Positions 54,148-62,357 of a DNA stretch of 64,000 bases are shown piece by piece (within the stretch, counting starts at the first letter, position 1; each line of letters begins with the position of its first letter). The translations under genes were made by a program, and so were the position numbers. Origin of the DNA: an uncultured Shimia sp. (lineage in GTDB: Bacteria > Pseudomonadota > Alphaproteobacteria > Rhodobacterales > Rhodobacteraceae). The notes below the pieces were generated by a model, which was given only the letters and a program-made list of their open reading frames with translations, ran no database searches and had not been told where the DNA came from. Location of the stretch: the NCBI RefSeq assembly GCF_947498095.1, contig NZ_CANMJE010000001.1, positions 310,001-374,000 on the forward strand. Direction: 5' to 3'.

Positions 54148-55132
54148 TGCCTGTCTCTTTTGCATCTTTACCGACAGTTGTGGGGTCAAGATCGTAATGT
54201 GCGCCACAGAACTGACAGTCTGCCGTGACCCGGCCTTCGGGTGTCGTCATCTTTTGAATGTCCTTGACCGAATAGATCGACAAAGATTGGCGTACGCGAT
54301 CTTCCGAGCACGAGCAGCCAAACTGAACGGGTTGAGCATCATAGACCCGAGGCAATTCTTCATGGAACAGGCGCACCAAGAGATCCGCAGGCGACACAGA
54401 AGGGCCGATCATTTCAAGGTCTTCGACACTGTCCAACAGGATATTGGCGCGGTTCCAGTTTTCCCCATCCTGGTCGTTCAGCACGTCCTGTGCCAGCAAC
54501 AGCCCACCTTCACCGCTACCTCCTTCGCCAGACACATGAGGCGAGGCCTTGGGCATGTGTTGCAGCATGATACCGCCAGCGCGCCAATGCTCTGGGACGC
54601 CGGGCTCGATCGACTTGCCGAACCGCAAGGCAAACCGTGTTGCCAACTGTTCGGATTGCGCGAAATAGGCCTCGGCGCTGGCCTTGATCGATCCGCCAGT
54701 CAGGCCACTGATACCCTGATAGGGCTCCATGCCTTTGCCTTGGTCAATCAGCACCGCAAAATAGCCGTTTCCAACCTGATCAAAGGGTTCGCCTTCGGTG
54801 ATGCGATCCGCGTCATAATTTGCATAGGCACGAATGCGGGCGGGCTCACCCTCTTTGGTTGGACCATAATAGTCCGTCGCGATCATCCGTACGGGTCCAT
54901 TGGACTGTACCTGCAAGGACAATTTCCAACGGAGTTTGACGGTTTGCCCGATCAGCGCGGTCAGCAATGTCATTTCAGCGACCAGAGCTTCAACCACGGG
55001 CGGATAATTGTGCTGCTTCAGCACACCATCCAGCACGCCATCCAAACGTGCGACGCGACCGCGAATGTCCGCATTGTCCAGTTGGAACGGCAGCACAGTG
55101 TCGTCCCAGGCGATTTTATTACCAAGTGTCAT
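54140..55132 (-). CDS. hslO: Hsp33, redox-activated holdase chaperone
   Basis: Hsp33 is a cytosolic holdase switched on by oxidation plus unfolding stress. The 330-residue protein shows VVEALVAEMTLLTALIGQTV, the IRAYANYDADR and GISGLTGGSIKASAEAYF segments of the core, and a zinc-binding redox switch at the C-terminus: CSC in FGCSCSEDRV and CQFC in VTADCQFCGAHYD. The four cysteines are intact. It is the first gene of the hslO-CoA pyrophosphatase-cca-lysE run and is divergent from a Nudix gene. Confidence 0.94.
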   Translation of the reverse strand: MTLGNKIAWDDTVLPFQLDNADIRGRVARLDGVLDGVLKQHNYPPVVEALVAEMTLLTALIGQTVKLRWKLSLQVQSNGPVRMIATDYYGPTKEGEPARIRAYANYDADRITEGEPFDQVGNGYFAVLIDQGKGMEPYQGISGLTGGSIKASAEAYFAQSEQLATRFALRFGKSIEPGVPEHWRAGGIMLQHMPKASPHVSGEGGSGEGGLLLAQDVLNDQDGENWNRANILLDSVEDLEMIGPSVSPADLLVRLFHEELPRVYDAQPVQFGCSCSEDRVRQSLSIYSVKDIQKMTTPEGRVTADCQFCGAHYDLDPTTVGKDAKETGSA

Positions 55133-55209
55133 GGAGCGTTCCTAAAGGCTTTCCTTGCCATACCGCGACTATATAAGGGCGGCAAGTCGAACGAAAAGGG
55201 GCCAACATC

Positions 55210-55647
55210 ATGATCCGCAGATTCGGAGAACCGCCACGAAGCGATGTGGCCTATACTCTGCGACCGGGCGCCTATGCGGTTCTGATGAGGCATGGGCAGA
55301 TGCTGGTGACGTTTCAGGCAGAGCCGGACTATGAGTTTCAGCTGCCCGGTGGCGGGATTGATCCCGGGGAATCTCCGATCGTTGCGCTGTACCGAGAGGT
55401 TTATGAGGAAACTGGGTACAGCATCTCAAATCCCCGCCGGCTGGGGGCGTTTCGGCGCTTTGTGTATATGCCCGAATACGAGATCTGGGCAGAAAAGCTG
55501 TGCACAATTTACGCCGCGCGCCCGGCTGTTCGAAAGGGCCCCCCAACCGAGCCGGGCCACACCGCCCACTGGTTGCCACCAGAACAAGCGATCCCACTAT
55601 TGGCCAATCCCGGCGACAGGTATTTCGCTGATTTGGCGAACTGCTAA
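55210..55647 (+). CDS. Nudix hydrolase
   Basis: A 145-residue cytosolic Nudix enzyme. The Nudix box is GGGIDPGESPIVALYREVYE with EETGY at its end; the substrate cannot be inferred. LPGGGIDPGES and the flanking EIWAEKLCTIYAARP resemble ADP-ribose or NDP-sugar Nudix groups. It lies between the divergent hslO and the facing REC-PP2C gene. Its TAA and the facing TAG overlap in CTAA. Confidence 0.85.
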   Translation: MIRRFGEPPRSDVAYTLRPGAYAVLMRHGQMLVTFQAEPDYEFQLPGGGIDPGESPIVALYREVYEETGYSISNPRRLGAFRRFVYMPEYEIWAEKLCTIYAARPAVRKGPPTEPGHTAHWLPPEQAIPLLANPGDRYFADLANC

Positions 55648-56912
55648 ATCCACGGGCCCCGATACTCAAAAAGGATCCCTGAGATGTCATCCGGAAAGCC
55701 GACACCATCTGCAAACTCCGACAGTTTCCAGATCAACGCCTCAAGCATGGTTTCCACGCCCTGATCTGCAAGCCCAGCAAGCATTTCGGTCAAACCCTCT
55801 TCGCCCAAAATTTCGCCACTCACTTCCGGACATTCTGTGACTCCATCTGACAGCACCAACAATCTGTCGCCAGGCTCAAGCTGGATTTCAAAGGGAGTAA
55901 ACTCGGCACCTTCAATCAAACCCACGGGCAAACCGCCCGGCCCGTCCTGTTCGATCCTGCCGTCTGCGCGTTGAATCACGGGGTGTGGATGACCAGCTTG
56001 GGCCATTTCTATCCGACCGGTTTGCAAATCCACCACAGCAAGCAGAATCGTAAAGTAGTGCTCGGTCTCCATCTCTTCCATGATGATCTGGTTCAGATTA
56101 GCGATGACCTCATGTGGCTGCACGTAAGTTTGCGTACCGTCCTGTAGCTGCCGCAAGGCTACGTTTTGCTCTACCGAAGAGGACGAAAGATACCCGGCCA
56201 GCCGGGCTGTCATCAGAGCCGAACTGATGCCGTGGCCAGAGACATCAATCGCATAAAGACCGATTTGGCTGTCACTGATCCTGTATTGCCCAACCAGATC
56301 GCCGCCCACGTGGCCCGAAGACCGCAACTCCAGCGACACGGCACCCGTTCCAAAGTCTTGAAAGCGATCCGGCACCAATGATTGCTGTAGTTTCTTGGCT
56401 TCCATCAGATCGTTGTCGAGCGAATCATAGAGACACTGCAATTCATCCAGCGTCTCAGAGATCATCGAATTCTTTTCCGTCAGCTCTTTTTGCATGCGCA
56501 AAATCCGCTCACCAGCGCCTATTCGTGCACGAAGTTCGTGGGCATTTACCGGCTTCATCAGAAAATCATCGGCGCCACCCTCTAGGCCGCGCACGACCTC
56601 TTCTTTTTCGCTCTTTGAGGTCAACAGGATGAAATAGCCGTATTGATCCCCCGGAAGTTCTCGGAACGCTTTGCAAAAGGCGAGGCCGTCCATTCCGGGC
56701 ATAACCAGATCGCTGAGCACCAGATCAGGCGGGGTCTCACGGCATTTCTCAAGAGCCTCATTACCATCGCCAGCCTCAAGCACCTCATAGCCATCACGGG
56801 TCAAAGATGCCGTGAGAATGCGGCGCTGTAGTCGGCTGTCATCAACAACCAACACTCGACGGATCGCACCGCCGGCCGTGTTCAACACCTTCTCTGCTGT
56901 CAGTTCCAGCAC
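55644..56912 (-). CDS. Response regulator with PP2C/SpoIIE phosphatase output
   Basis: A 422-residue two-domain regulator. The receiver domain (about 18-135) has the phosphoacceptor D68 (LVLSDLVMPGMDG) with D24/D25 and K120 (FLMKPVN). A coiled-coil linker (about 135-170) follows, then a PP2C/SpoIIE phosphatase (about 185-422; GDLVGQYRI, YAIDVSGHGISSAL, LLVLSDGVTEC) with metal-binding Asp residues visible. Such proteins dephosphorylate anti-sigma-factor antagonists. The start is GTG 56912 with AAGGGG upstream. An HPt gene diverges from it, a likely phosphodonor. No anti-sigma kinase is nearby. Confidence 0.9.
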   Translation of the reverse strand: MLELTAEKVLNTAGGAIRRVLVVDDSRLQRRILTASLTRDGYEVLEAGDGNEALEKCRETPPDLVLSDLVMPGMDGLAFCKAFRELPGDQYGYFILLTSKSEKEEVVRGLEGGADDFLMKPVNAHELRARIGAGERILRMQKELTEKNSMISETLDELQCLYDSLDNDLMEAKKLQQSLVPDRFQDFGTGAVSLELRSSGHVGGDLVGQYRISDSQIGLYAIDVSGHGISSALMTARLAGYLSSSSVEQNVALRQLQDGTQTYVQPHEVIANLNQIIMEEMETEHYFTILLAVVDLQTGRIEMAQAGHPHPVIQRADGRIEQDGPGGLPVGLIEGAEFTPFEIQLEPGDRLLVLSDGVTECPEVSGEILGEEGLTEMLAGLADQGVETMLEALIWKLSEFADGVGFPDDISGILFEYRGPWI

Positions 56913-57070
56913 ACCAACCCCTTAAACAAAACCGAAGACACACGAACGAACCCCAGCCCTACGCTGCGAGGCTTAATAATCGTTGAACTCTAAAATTGCG
57001 CCGACCCCCGGATCAAAGGGGTTTCTTAAGACTTTGGCCTCAAGATTTGCAGCAACCATAGGAGGACGCC

Positions 57071-57391
57071 TTGATCAATTGGGAGCGAGTGAACGAGTTG
57101 CGCGAGGAAATCGGCGCCGAAGACTTTGCCGAAGTGGTTGAGTTGTTCCTTGAGGAAGTTGAACTGGTCATCGAGAAGCTGCGCGAGTCGCCGGATTACG
57201 CGACTTTGGGAGAGGACCTGCATTTTCTAAAGGGAAGCGCCCTGAATCTGGGGTTCCGAAACTTCTCTGGCCTATGTCAGGCAGGGGAGACCGCATCTTC
57301 CGAGGAGGCCGCTGCAAGTGTCGACATCCCGGAAATTCTTGGCAGCTACAAGACGTCGAAACAGGCCTTTCAAGAGGGCCTGAGAGCTTGA
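57071..57391 (+). CDS. Histidine phosphotransfer (HPt) domain protein
   Basis: A stand-alone HPt protein of 106 residues that shuttles phosphate between receiver domains. The phosphoacceptor is H51 in LHFLKGSALNLGFRNFSGLC, the family motif. The start is TTG 57071 with AGGAGG five bases upstream, a clear site. It is divergent from the REC-PP2C gene across 158 bases, so the pair probably forms one phosphorelay. The upstream kinase is not in the window. Confidence 0.9.
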   Translation: MINWERVNELREEIGAEDFAEVVELFLEEVELVIEKLRESPDYATLGEDLHFLKGSALNLGFRNFSGLCQAGETASSEEAAASVDIPEILGSYKTSKQAFQEGLRA

Positions 57392-57400
57392 ATTCGGAGC

Positions 57401-58129
57401 TCAGAGTTCACGATTCTCAATGGATACGCCATAGATTGTCGTCAGCAGACTCGCCCCAATCAAAGTCATAAAACAGTTGGCTGCGATTGCGGAAGACAAC
57501 CCAATCGCCGGAACCATTCCGGTCAACGCGCCCTGAACAATCGACAGCACAAAGCTGACCGCAAAGGTCAATGCTGCAGCGATCATTACAGTAGTGGACA
57601 AGGGCGCTGTCGCCTCCCATGCCTGTCGGAATGTCAGTGTACTGCCCACGGCGGTCGCCGGAAGAATCGGGGACAGGCGATAAAAAACCCAGATTCCAAA
57701 GATCATTGCGATCGCAGTAACACCCAACATCAGGGCTGGGATGGCTTGCCCGAAAAGAGCGCCGACAAACAATAAGACCCCACTTAGAACCCCGATCACC
57801 AAGGCCAACAGCAAAGAAATCGCGATGTAGGAAAGAATCCGGCCGCCGTGAAATGTCGGCACGGCATTTGGAAATTCTTCAAGCAGAACAAAGCGATGCC
57901 ACGCAACAACCGTCCAGATGGACCCAATAACGATCAACAACACCATACCAAAAATCGGCCCCAGATCCTCTGGCGGCACGCCGGGCTCCAGATCCTGAAC
58001 CATGATGTCTCCGATCAAAAGAAACCCGGCCACGTAGCAGACGATCAATGGCACAGAGACCCTGATCGCGTGAGGCCAATTGACCATTACCATTCGCACA
58101 GAATGGACAAAGAGTTTCCAGCCGCTCAC
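57401..58129 (-). CDS. Polytopic membrane protein of unknown function
   Basis: I do not recognise a named family. The 242-residue protein has about six hydrophobic helices, including VSVPLIVCYVAGFLLIGDI, IFGMVLLIVIGSIWTVVAW, ISLLLALVIGVLSGVLLFVG and ALMLGVTAIAMIFGIWVFY. The overall layout recalls glycerophosphoryl-diester-phosphodiesterase-type or YciC-like membrane domains, without proof. GTG 58129 (AAGGGGAG eight bases upstream) fits better than the upstream TTG. It stands between the HPt gene (tail to tail) and argG (divergent). Confidence 0.6.
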   Translation of the reverse strand: MSGWKLFVHSVRMVMVNWPHAIRVSVPLIVCYVAGFLLIGDIMVQDLEPGVPPEDLGPIFGMVLLIVIGSIWTVVAWHRFVLLEEFPNAVPTFHGGRILSYIAISLLLALVIGVLSGVLLFVGALFGQAIPALMLGVTAIAMIFGIWVFYRLSPILPATAVGSTLTFRQAWEATAPLSTTVMIAAALTFAVSFVLSIVQGALTGMVPAIGLSSAIAANCFMTLIGASLLTTIYGVSIENREL

Positions 58130-58265
58130 CGTGATTTCTCCCCTTAAGAACTCGGGTAACAAAGTCTTTTTCACCCTCTGTGGCAAGACGCCATTTGTCG
58201 ATCTCTTGCCCTGATGCAGAAAACCCGCTATCGCGCCTGCGATGTACGTTTAAAGGGAATCCGAT

Positions 58266-59492
58266 ATGTCCGCGCCCAAGAAAGTTGTCCTGGCCTATTC
58301 CGGTGGCCTCGATACCTCGATCATTCTGAAATGGTTGCAAACCGAATATGGCTGCGAAGTCATTACTTTTACCGCTGACCTTGGTCAGGGTGAAGAGCTT
58401 GATCCTGCCCGCAAGAAAGCTGAGATGCTGGGTATCAAGCCGGAAAACATCCACATCGAAGACCTGCGCGAAGAGTTTGTCCGAGACTTTGTATTCCCGA
58501 TGTTCCGCGCCAATGCGCAGTACGAGGGCCTGTATCTGTTGGGGACGTCGATTGCGCGGCCGCTGATTTCCAAGCGTCTGGTTGAGATTGCCGCCGAGCA
58601 TAATGCGGATGCCGTCAGCCACGGCGCCACGGGCAAGGGCAATGACCAGGTGCGTTTTGAGCTGGCCTGCTATGCGCTTGACCCCGACATTCAGGTGATC
58701 GCACCTTGGCGTGAATGGGATCTTGGCTCGCGGACCCGCTTGCTTGAGTTCGCTGAACAGCACCAGATTCCCGTTGCCAAAGACAAACGTGGCGAAGCCC
58801 CCTTCTCGGTTGACGCGAACCTTCTGCACACATCTTCCGAAGGCAAGGTTCTCGAGGATCCGGCTGAGGACGCACCCGATTACGTCTACCAGCGCACTGT
58901 GCACCCAGAAGACGCACCGGACACGCCCGAGTACATTGAGATCGGCTTTGAAAAAGGCGACGCTGTGTCGATCGACGGCAAGGCAATGTCGCCTGCCACG
59001 ATCCTGACCGAGCTTAACGAGTATGGCCGCAAGCACGGTATTGGCCGTCTTGATCTGGTCGAAGGGCGCTATGTCGGCATGAAGTCGCGTGGGATCTATG
59101 AAACACCCGGCGGCACCATCCTTCTGGATGCGCACCGCGGTATCGAATCGATCACCATGGACCGCGGCGCAATGCATCTGAAAGACGAGCTGATGCCGAA
59201 ATATGCCGAGCTGATTTACAACGGTTATTGGTATTCGCCAGAGCGTGAAATGCTGCAGGCCGCCATCGACGCCAGCCAGGATCACGTCACCGGCACCGTC
59301 CGCATGAAACTCTACAAGGGCCTCGCCCGCGTGGTGGGTCGCTGGTCGGATCACTCGCTCTATTCAGAAGAGCATGTGACGTTTGAAGAAGATATGGGCG
59401 CCTATGATCAGACCGATGCGGCAGGCTTTATCCAGCTGAACGCGCTGCGCCTGAAGCTGATCGCGATGCGGAACAAGCGGGTCGCCAAGTAA
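58266..59492 (+). CDS. argG: ArgG, argininosuccinate synthase
   Basis: Joins citrulline and aspartate with ATP, the penultimate step of arginine synthesis. The 408-residue protein begins [18 protein letters not shown], with the PP-loop SGGLDTS, then [13 protein letters not shown] and the C-terminal tetramer helix. AAAGGGAATCCG precedes the ATG. It is the intact type I enzyme. An intrinsic terminator follows. argJ lies elsewhere in the window, so the pathway is not in one operon. Confidence 0.97.
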   Translation: MSAPKKVVLAYSGGLDTSIILKWLQTEYGCEVITFTADLGQGEELDPARKKAEMLGIKPENIHIEDLREEFVRDFVFPMFRANAQYEGLYLLGTSIARPLISKRLVEIAAEHNADAVSHGATGKGNDQVRFELACYALDPDIQVIAPWREWDLGSRTRLLEFAEQHQIPVAKDKRGEAPFSVDANLLHTSSEGKVLEDPAEDAPDYVYQRTVHPEDAPDTPEYIEIGFEKGDAVSIDGKAMSPATILTELNEYGRKHGIGRLDLVEGRYVGMKSRGIYETPGGTILLDAHRGIESITMDRGAMHLKDELMPKYAELIYNGYWYSPEREMLQAAIDASQDHVTGTVRMKLYKGLARVVGRWSDHSLYSEEHVTFEEDMGAYDQTDAAGFIQLNALRLKLIAMRNKRVAK

Positions 59493-59525
59493 GCTCCTGC
59501 AACGTCAGCGTTGAGAAACATTCAG

Positions 59526-59554
59526 CACCCGCCTACCAGTTGGCGGGTGTTTTT
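59526..59554 (+). terminator. Intrinsic terminator after argG
   Basis: CACCCGCC (59526-59533) pairs with GGCGGGTG (59542-59549) over an eight-base loop and is followed by TTTTT (59550-59554). It lies 33 bases past the argG stop and immediately before the SCP2 gene, which would then need its own promoter or read-through. Confidence 0.88.
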
Positions 59555-59570
59555 CATTGGGGGCCCTGAA

Positions 59571-59852
59571 ATGCTGCAACAAATCGTCGAGCGGATGCAA
59601 AAGGAACTGGCATCCAAATCCTTTGACGGATCGCTGAAATTCGACTGTGGTGACGACGGAGTCGTGGTGCTGAACGAAGGCACGGCGACGACGACAGATC
59701 AGGACACTGACTGCACCATCAAGATCACGCTCGACAACCTGGTGAAGCTGCTGACCGGCAAACTGAACCCGATGACAGGCGTTATGACTGGAAAACTCAA
59801 GGTTTCGGGTGACATGGGTGTCGCGATGAAGCTGGGGAAGTTGCTCGGCTGA
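59571..59852 (+). CDS. SCP2 sterol-binding-domain protein
   Basis: A 93-residue stand-alone SCP2 domain. KLASKSFDGSLKF is followed by TTTDQDTDCTIKITLDNLVK and the lipid-tunnel end GVMTGKLKVSGDMGVAMKLG, a classical SCP2 signature. It may bind fatty acyl-CoA or isoprenoid lipids; bacteria of this group rarely make sterols. ATG 59571 follows a GGGGG stretch; an upstream frame would run through the terminator hairpin. A palindromic intergenic repeat follows. Confidence 0.85.
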   Translation: MLQQIVERMQKELASKSFDGSLKFDCGDDGVVVLNEGTATTTDQDTDCTIKITLDNLVKLLTGKLNPMTGVMTGKLKVSGDMGVAMKLGKLLG

Positions 59853-59855
59853 CGG

Positions 59856-59919
59856 CTTCTTTTGGCAAAAAATATCCCGAGGTGAATGGGCCGCATGGCC
59901 CAGAGGGGCAGCGCCCCTA
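59856..59919. repeat. Palindromic intergenic repeat of Rhodobacteraceae type
   Basis: Between two convergent genes lie CTTCTTTTGGCAAAAAATAT, CCCGAGGTGAATG, then two adjacent stems: TGGGCC with GGCCCA (59887-59902) and AGGGGC with GCCCCT (59904-59918). I recall elements with a GGGGC-GCCCC hairpin, a second GC hairpin, CCCGAGG and a TTTTTGGC box repeated between genes in Roseobacter genomes. No second copy is visible here. It may act as a bidirectional terminator: T-rich on the minus strand after the stems. Confidence 0.6.
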
Positions 59920-60630
59920 AATGCGCTGCGCTTTCATTCGCTCATAAAACGGCAAAGCCGCATCCAATACTGACTGCAACTCAGGGCTTACCTCAGGCAA
60001 GGGCCCTTCGGCGCCTGCAAATTCGGATGAGTTCCACACTGCGCCGTACCAATGAGGCGCCCAGGCGCCGTCGCTTTCGTGGCCGCCTTTGGGCCAATTC
60101 AGCATGGCGGGGATGAACGCCAGGCCAATGTGATCACAAAGTTTCCGCAGCATCCCTTCGGGGTCGTCCCGGATATCATGGCTGTCGATCACGATGGGGG
60201 TCTGGCCCCAGCTTTGCACCAAATCGAACAGTTCGGCCTGTTGGCGAAAGCCGATGTCGTCCAGCGTGGGGTTTTCGCGTTTGGCGCCATAGCTGGCAAT
60301 CACGCGCGCTGGGTGGCGGATCAGGAACACGTTGACCACATCCCGCATCCAATCCCGCGGCACTCCGTCGATCATGTGCTGGGTCATGTGTTTCTGATAG
60401 AAATGCGGCTTTTCTGCTGGATTAGAGCCTGATAATGCCGTTGCCACGATGGTCGGATCTTGCGATTGGCTGGCCAGAATCTCATCTCGCATCGGGTGGT
60501 CAATGCCGGTCATCGCCAGATAGGCGGCATAGAACGGTTCATCCACCACAGCGCAGTCACCCCGGTTGCCAAAACTGTACATCATCGCGGTCGAGAGATT
60601 GCGTGGGCCGCTCCACATGGCGACTTTCAT
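59917..60630 (-). CDS. Sulfotransferase-like P-loop protein
   Basis: A 237-residue protein with sulfotransferase-type signatures: VAMWSGPRNLSTAMMYSFGN has the loop where PAPS sulfotransferases bind the 5'-phosphosulfate, and FLIRHPARVIASYGAKREN the 3'-phosphate arginine/serine. The family is annotated variously as sulfotransferase or HAD-like. It overlaps the aminotransferase gene by four bases, so both act together or are coupled. The substrate is unknown, and it may not be a true sulfotransferase. The stop lies in the palindromic repeat. Confidence 0.72.
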   Translation of the reverse strand: MKVAMWSGPRNLSTAMMYSFGNRGDCAVVDEPFYAAYLAMTGIDHPMRDEILASQSQDPTIVATALSGSNPAEKPHFYQKHMTQHMIDGVPRDWMRDVVNVFLIRHPARVIASYGAKRENPTLDDIGFRQQAELFDLVQSWGQTPIVIDSHDIRDDPEGMLRKLCDHIGLAFIPAMLNWPKGGHESDGAWAPHWYGAVWNSSEFAGAEGPLPEVSPELQSVLDAALPFYERMKAQRI

Positions 60631-61538
60631 GTGCGCGCATCCTGTTCAACCAGCGCTTTGTAAAGCGACCGGATGTGTTTGGTCATCTCACCCATCTCAC
60701 CGGACCCGATCTGACGGCCATCAATTTCGCCAACGGGTGTTTGCGCGCCAAACGTGCCGGTCAAAAAGGCCTCATCCGCGCCGTAGGTATCGACCAGCGA
60801 ATAGTTCCTCTCAAACACCGGAATGCCGTCCGCACGGCAGACATCAATCACCTTTTGCCGGGTGATGCCGTTCATGCAGTAATCCCCGGTGCTGGTCCAA
60901 ACGGCACCCTTACGGACGATGAAAAAATTGCAGGCGTTGGTGGTGTTCACAAAGCCATTCACGTCAAGCATCAGACCCTCATCTGCACCCGCCTTTTCCG
61001 CCGCGATACAGGCTAGAATGCAATTGAGTTTAGAGTGCGAGTTCAGTTTTGGATCCTGCGTCATTGGCAGTCCACGAATATGCGGCACAGTGGCCAGCCG
61101 GATCGGACGCGGGATTGAGGGTTTGGAATGCTCCATGATGATCGTTACCGTAGGGCCTTGTTGGCTGAGCCCGGGGTGTTGGAAAGGCCGGGTTTTCACA
61201 CCGCGGGTCACCATCAGGCGGGCGTGGGCATCGGTCGTCATGCCATTTGCGGTGCGGGTGTCTTCCAGCGCGGTGATCATTTCAGCCGGAGTCATGCCGA
61301 CATTGAGGTCAATGGCCTTGGCGGCCTCGAATAGCCTGTCCATATGCTCGCCAAGAAAGGCCCAGTGACCGTTGTACAGCCTTAGTCCCTCCCAAACACC
61401 GTCGCCCAGCATAAAGCCCGAATCATACACGCTGACCACGGCCTCAGCCTTGGGGACAATCTTGCCATTCAGATAGATCTGGATTTCCTCATTCCGGGCA
61501 TCTTGTTCGGCCTGGTGTGTTGTAACGTGGTCTGCCAT
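60627..61538 (-). CDS. Class IV PLP aminotransferase (BCAT/D-amino-acid type)
   Basis: A 303-residue PLP enzyme of fold type IV. The catalytic lysine is in LNSHSKLNCILACIAAEKAG, with GFVNTTNACNFFIVRKG and the phosphate-binding NGITRQKVIDVC. The motifs suit branched-chain or 4-amino-4-deoxychorismate-lyase-like enzymes, and the usual ilvE name is not secure. GGGGAG precedes the ATG. Its translation is coupled to the sulfotransferase-like gene. A role in a sulfur-containing or branched amino acid is conceivable but not shown. Confidence 0.85.
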   Translation of the reverse strand: MADHVTTHQAEQDARNEEIQIYLNGKIVPKAEAVVSVYDSGFMLGDGVWEGLRLYNGHWAFLGEHMDRLFEAAKAIDLNVGMTPAEMITALEDTRTANGMTTDAHARLMVTRGVKTRPFQHPGLSQQGPTVTIIMEHSKPSIPRPIRLATVPHIRGLPMTQDPKLNSHSKLNCILACIAAEKAGADEGLMLDVNGFVNTTNACNFFIVRKGAVWTSTGDYCMNGITRQKVIDVCRADGIPVFERNYSLVDTYGADEAFLTGTFGAQTPVGEIDGRQIGSGEMGEMTKHIRSLYKALVEQDART

Positions 61539-61686
61539 GAGACTCCCCTTTTTTGCCGACGCTAATCGGCGGGCTTAAGCAGGCCAAGAGGTAAATTGTC
61601 CTCACCAAGGCGTGACATTCGATTGCAGGCAATTGTGAAGCTTGGATTCGCAAGACAGGGTGAACCGAGAGTACAGGAGTAATGCC

Positions 61687-62343
61687 ATGCGAAATTTCAT
61701 CAAAGCCAAACCACTGTTTCTGGGTGCGTTGATTGCATTGGGGTTCTTGGTGCAGGGATCGCGTGTCCATGCTGCCACCGAAACCCTGATCGTTGCTGGC
61801 GGTTGCTTTTGGTGCGTCGAGAGCGACTTTGAAAGCGTCGAAGGGGTTAAATCTGCCGTGTCCGGATACACCGGCGGCAGTAAAAAGAACCCGACCTACA
61901 AAGATGTCACCAAGGGTGGAAGCGGACACTATGAGGCTGTCAGAATCCGGTTTGATCCCAATGTCGTCTCGCGGGATCGTCTTTTGCACATGTTCTTCCG
62001 CTCTGTTGATCCAGTAGATGCTGGCGGTCAGTTCTGTGATCGCGGTGACAGCTATCGTACGGCCATTTTCGTCTCTAACAATGCGCAAAAGGCTGCTGCT
62101 GAAACCGCCAAGGCCCAAGCCGAGGCTGATCTGGGTCGCAGTGTTGTCACGCCGATTTTGAAGACATCCGCGTTCTATGATGCCGAGGACTACCACCAGG
62201 ATTACTACAAGGGCGAAAAACTGGTGCTTACCCGGTTTGGACCTAAGAAGCAGTCCGAAGCCTACAAACGCTATCGCAAAGCCTGTGGCCGCGATGCCAG
62301 GGTCAAGCAGTTGTGGGGCAGTGCGGCGCCTTTCGCTCACTGA
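61687..62343 (+). CDS. msrA: Exported peptide-methionine (S)-S-oxide reductase MsrA
   Basis: Reduces methionine-S-sulfoxide in proteins. The catalytic GGCFWC is at 38-43 (C40 the nucleophile). A hydrophobic N-terminal segment (PLFLGALIALGFLVQGSRVH) points to periplasmic export or anchoring, unlike the cytosolic common form. The resolving cysteines are not obvious. VSGYTGGSKKNPTYKDVTKG and SGHYEAVRIRFDP are family motifs. AGGAG precedes ATG 61687. There is no msrB in the window; periplasmic MsrPQ could cover other sulfoxides. Confidence 0.9.
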   Translation: MRNFIKAKPLFLGALIALGFLVQGSRVHAATETLIVAGGCFWCVESDFESVEGVKSAVSGYTGGSKKNPTYKDVTKGGSGHYEAVRIRFDPNVVSRDRLLHMFFRSVDPVDAGGQFCDRGDSYRTAIFVSNNAQKAAAETAKAQAEADLGRSVVTPILKTSAFYDAEDYHQDYYKGEKLVLTRFGPKKQSEAYKRYRKACGRDARVKQLWGSAAPFAH

Positions 62344-62357
62344 CCTCCAAGGGGCGC

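Noticed and set aside
53750-55213. 487-codon open frame antisense to CoA pyrophosphatase and hslO
   Set aside because: Shadow frame; the minus-strand genes carry clear Nudix and Hsp33 motifs.
57879-59354. 491-codon open frame antisense to argG
   Set aside because: Shadow of argG; no plausible domain and it crosses the membrane-protein start region.
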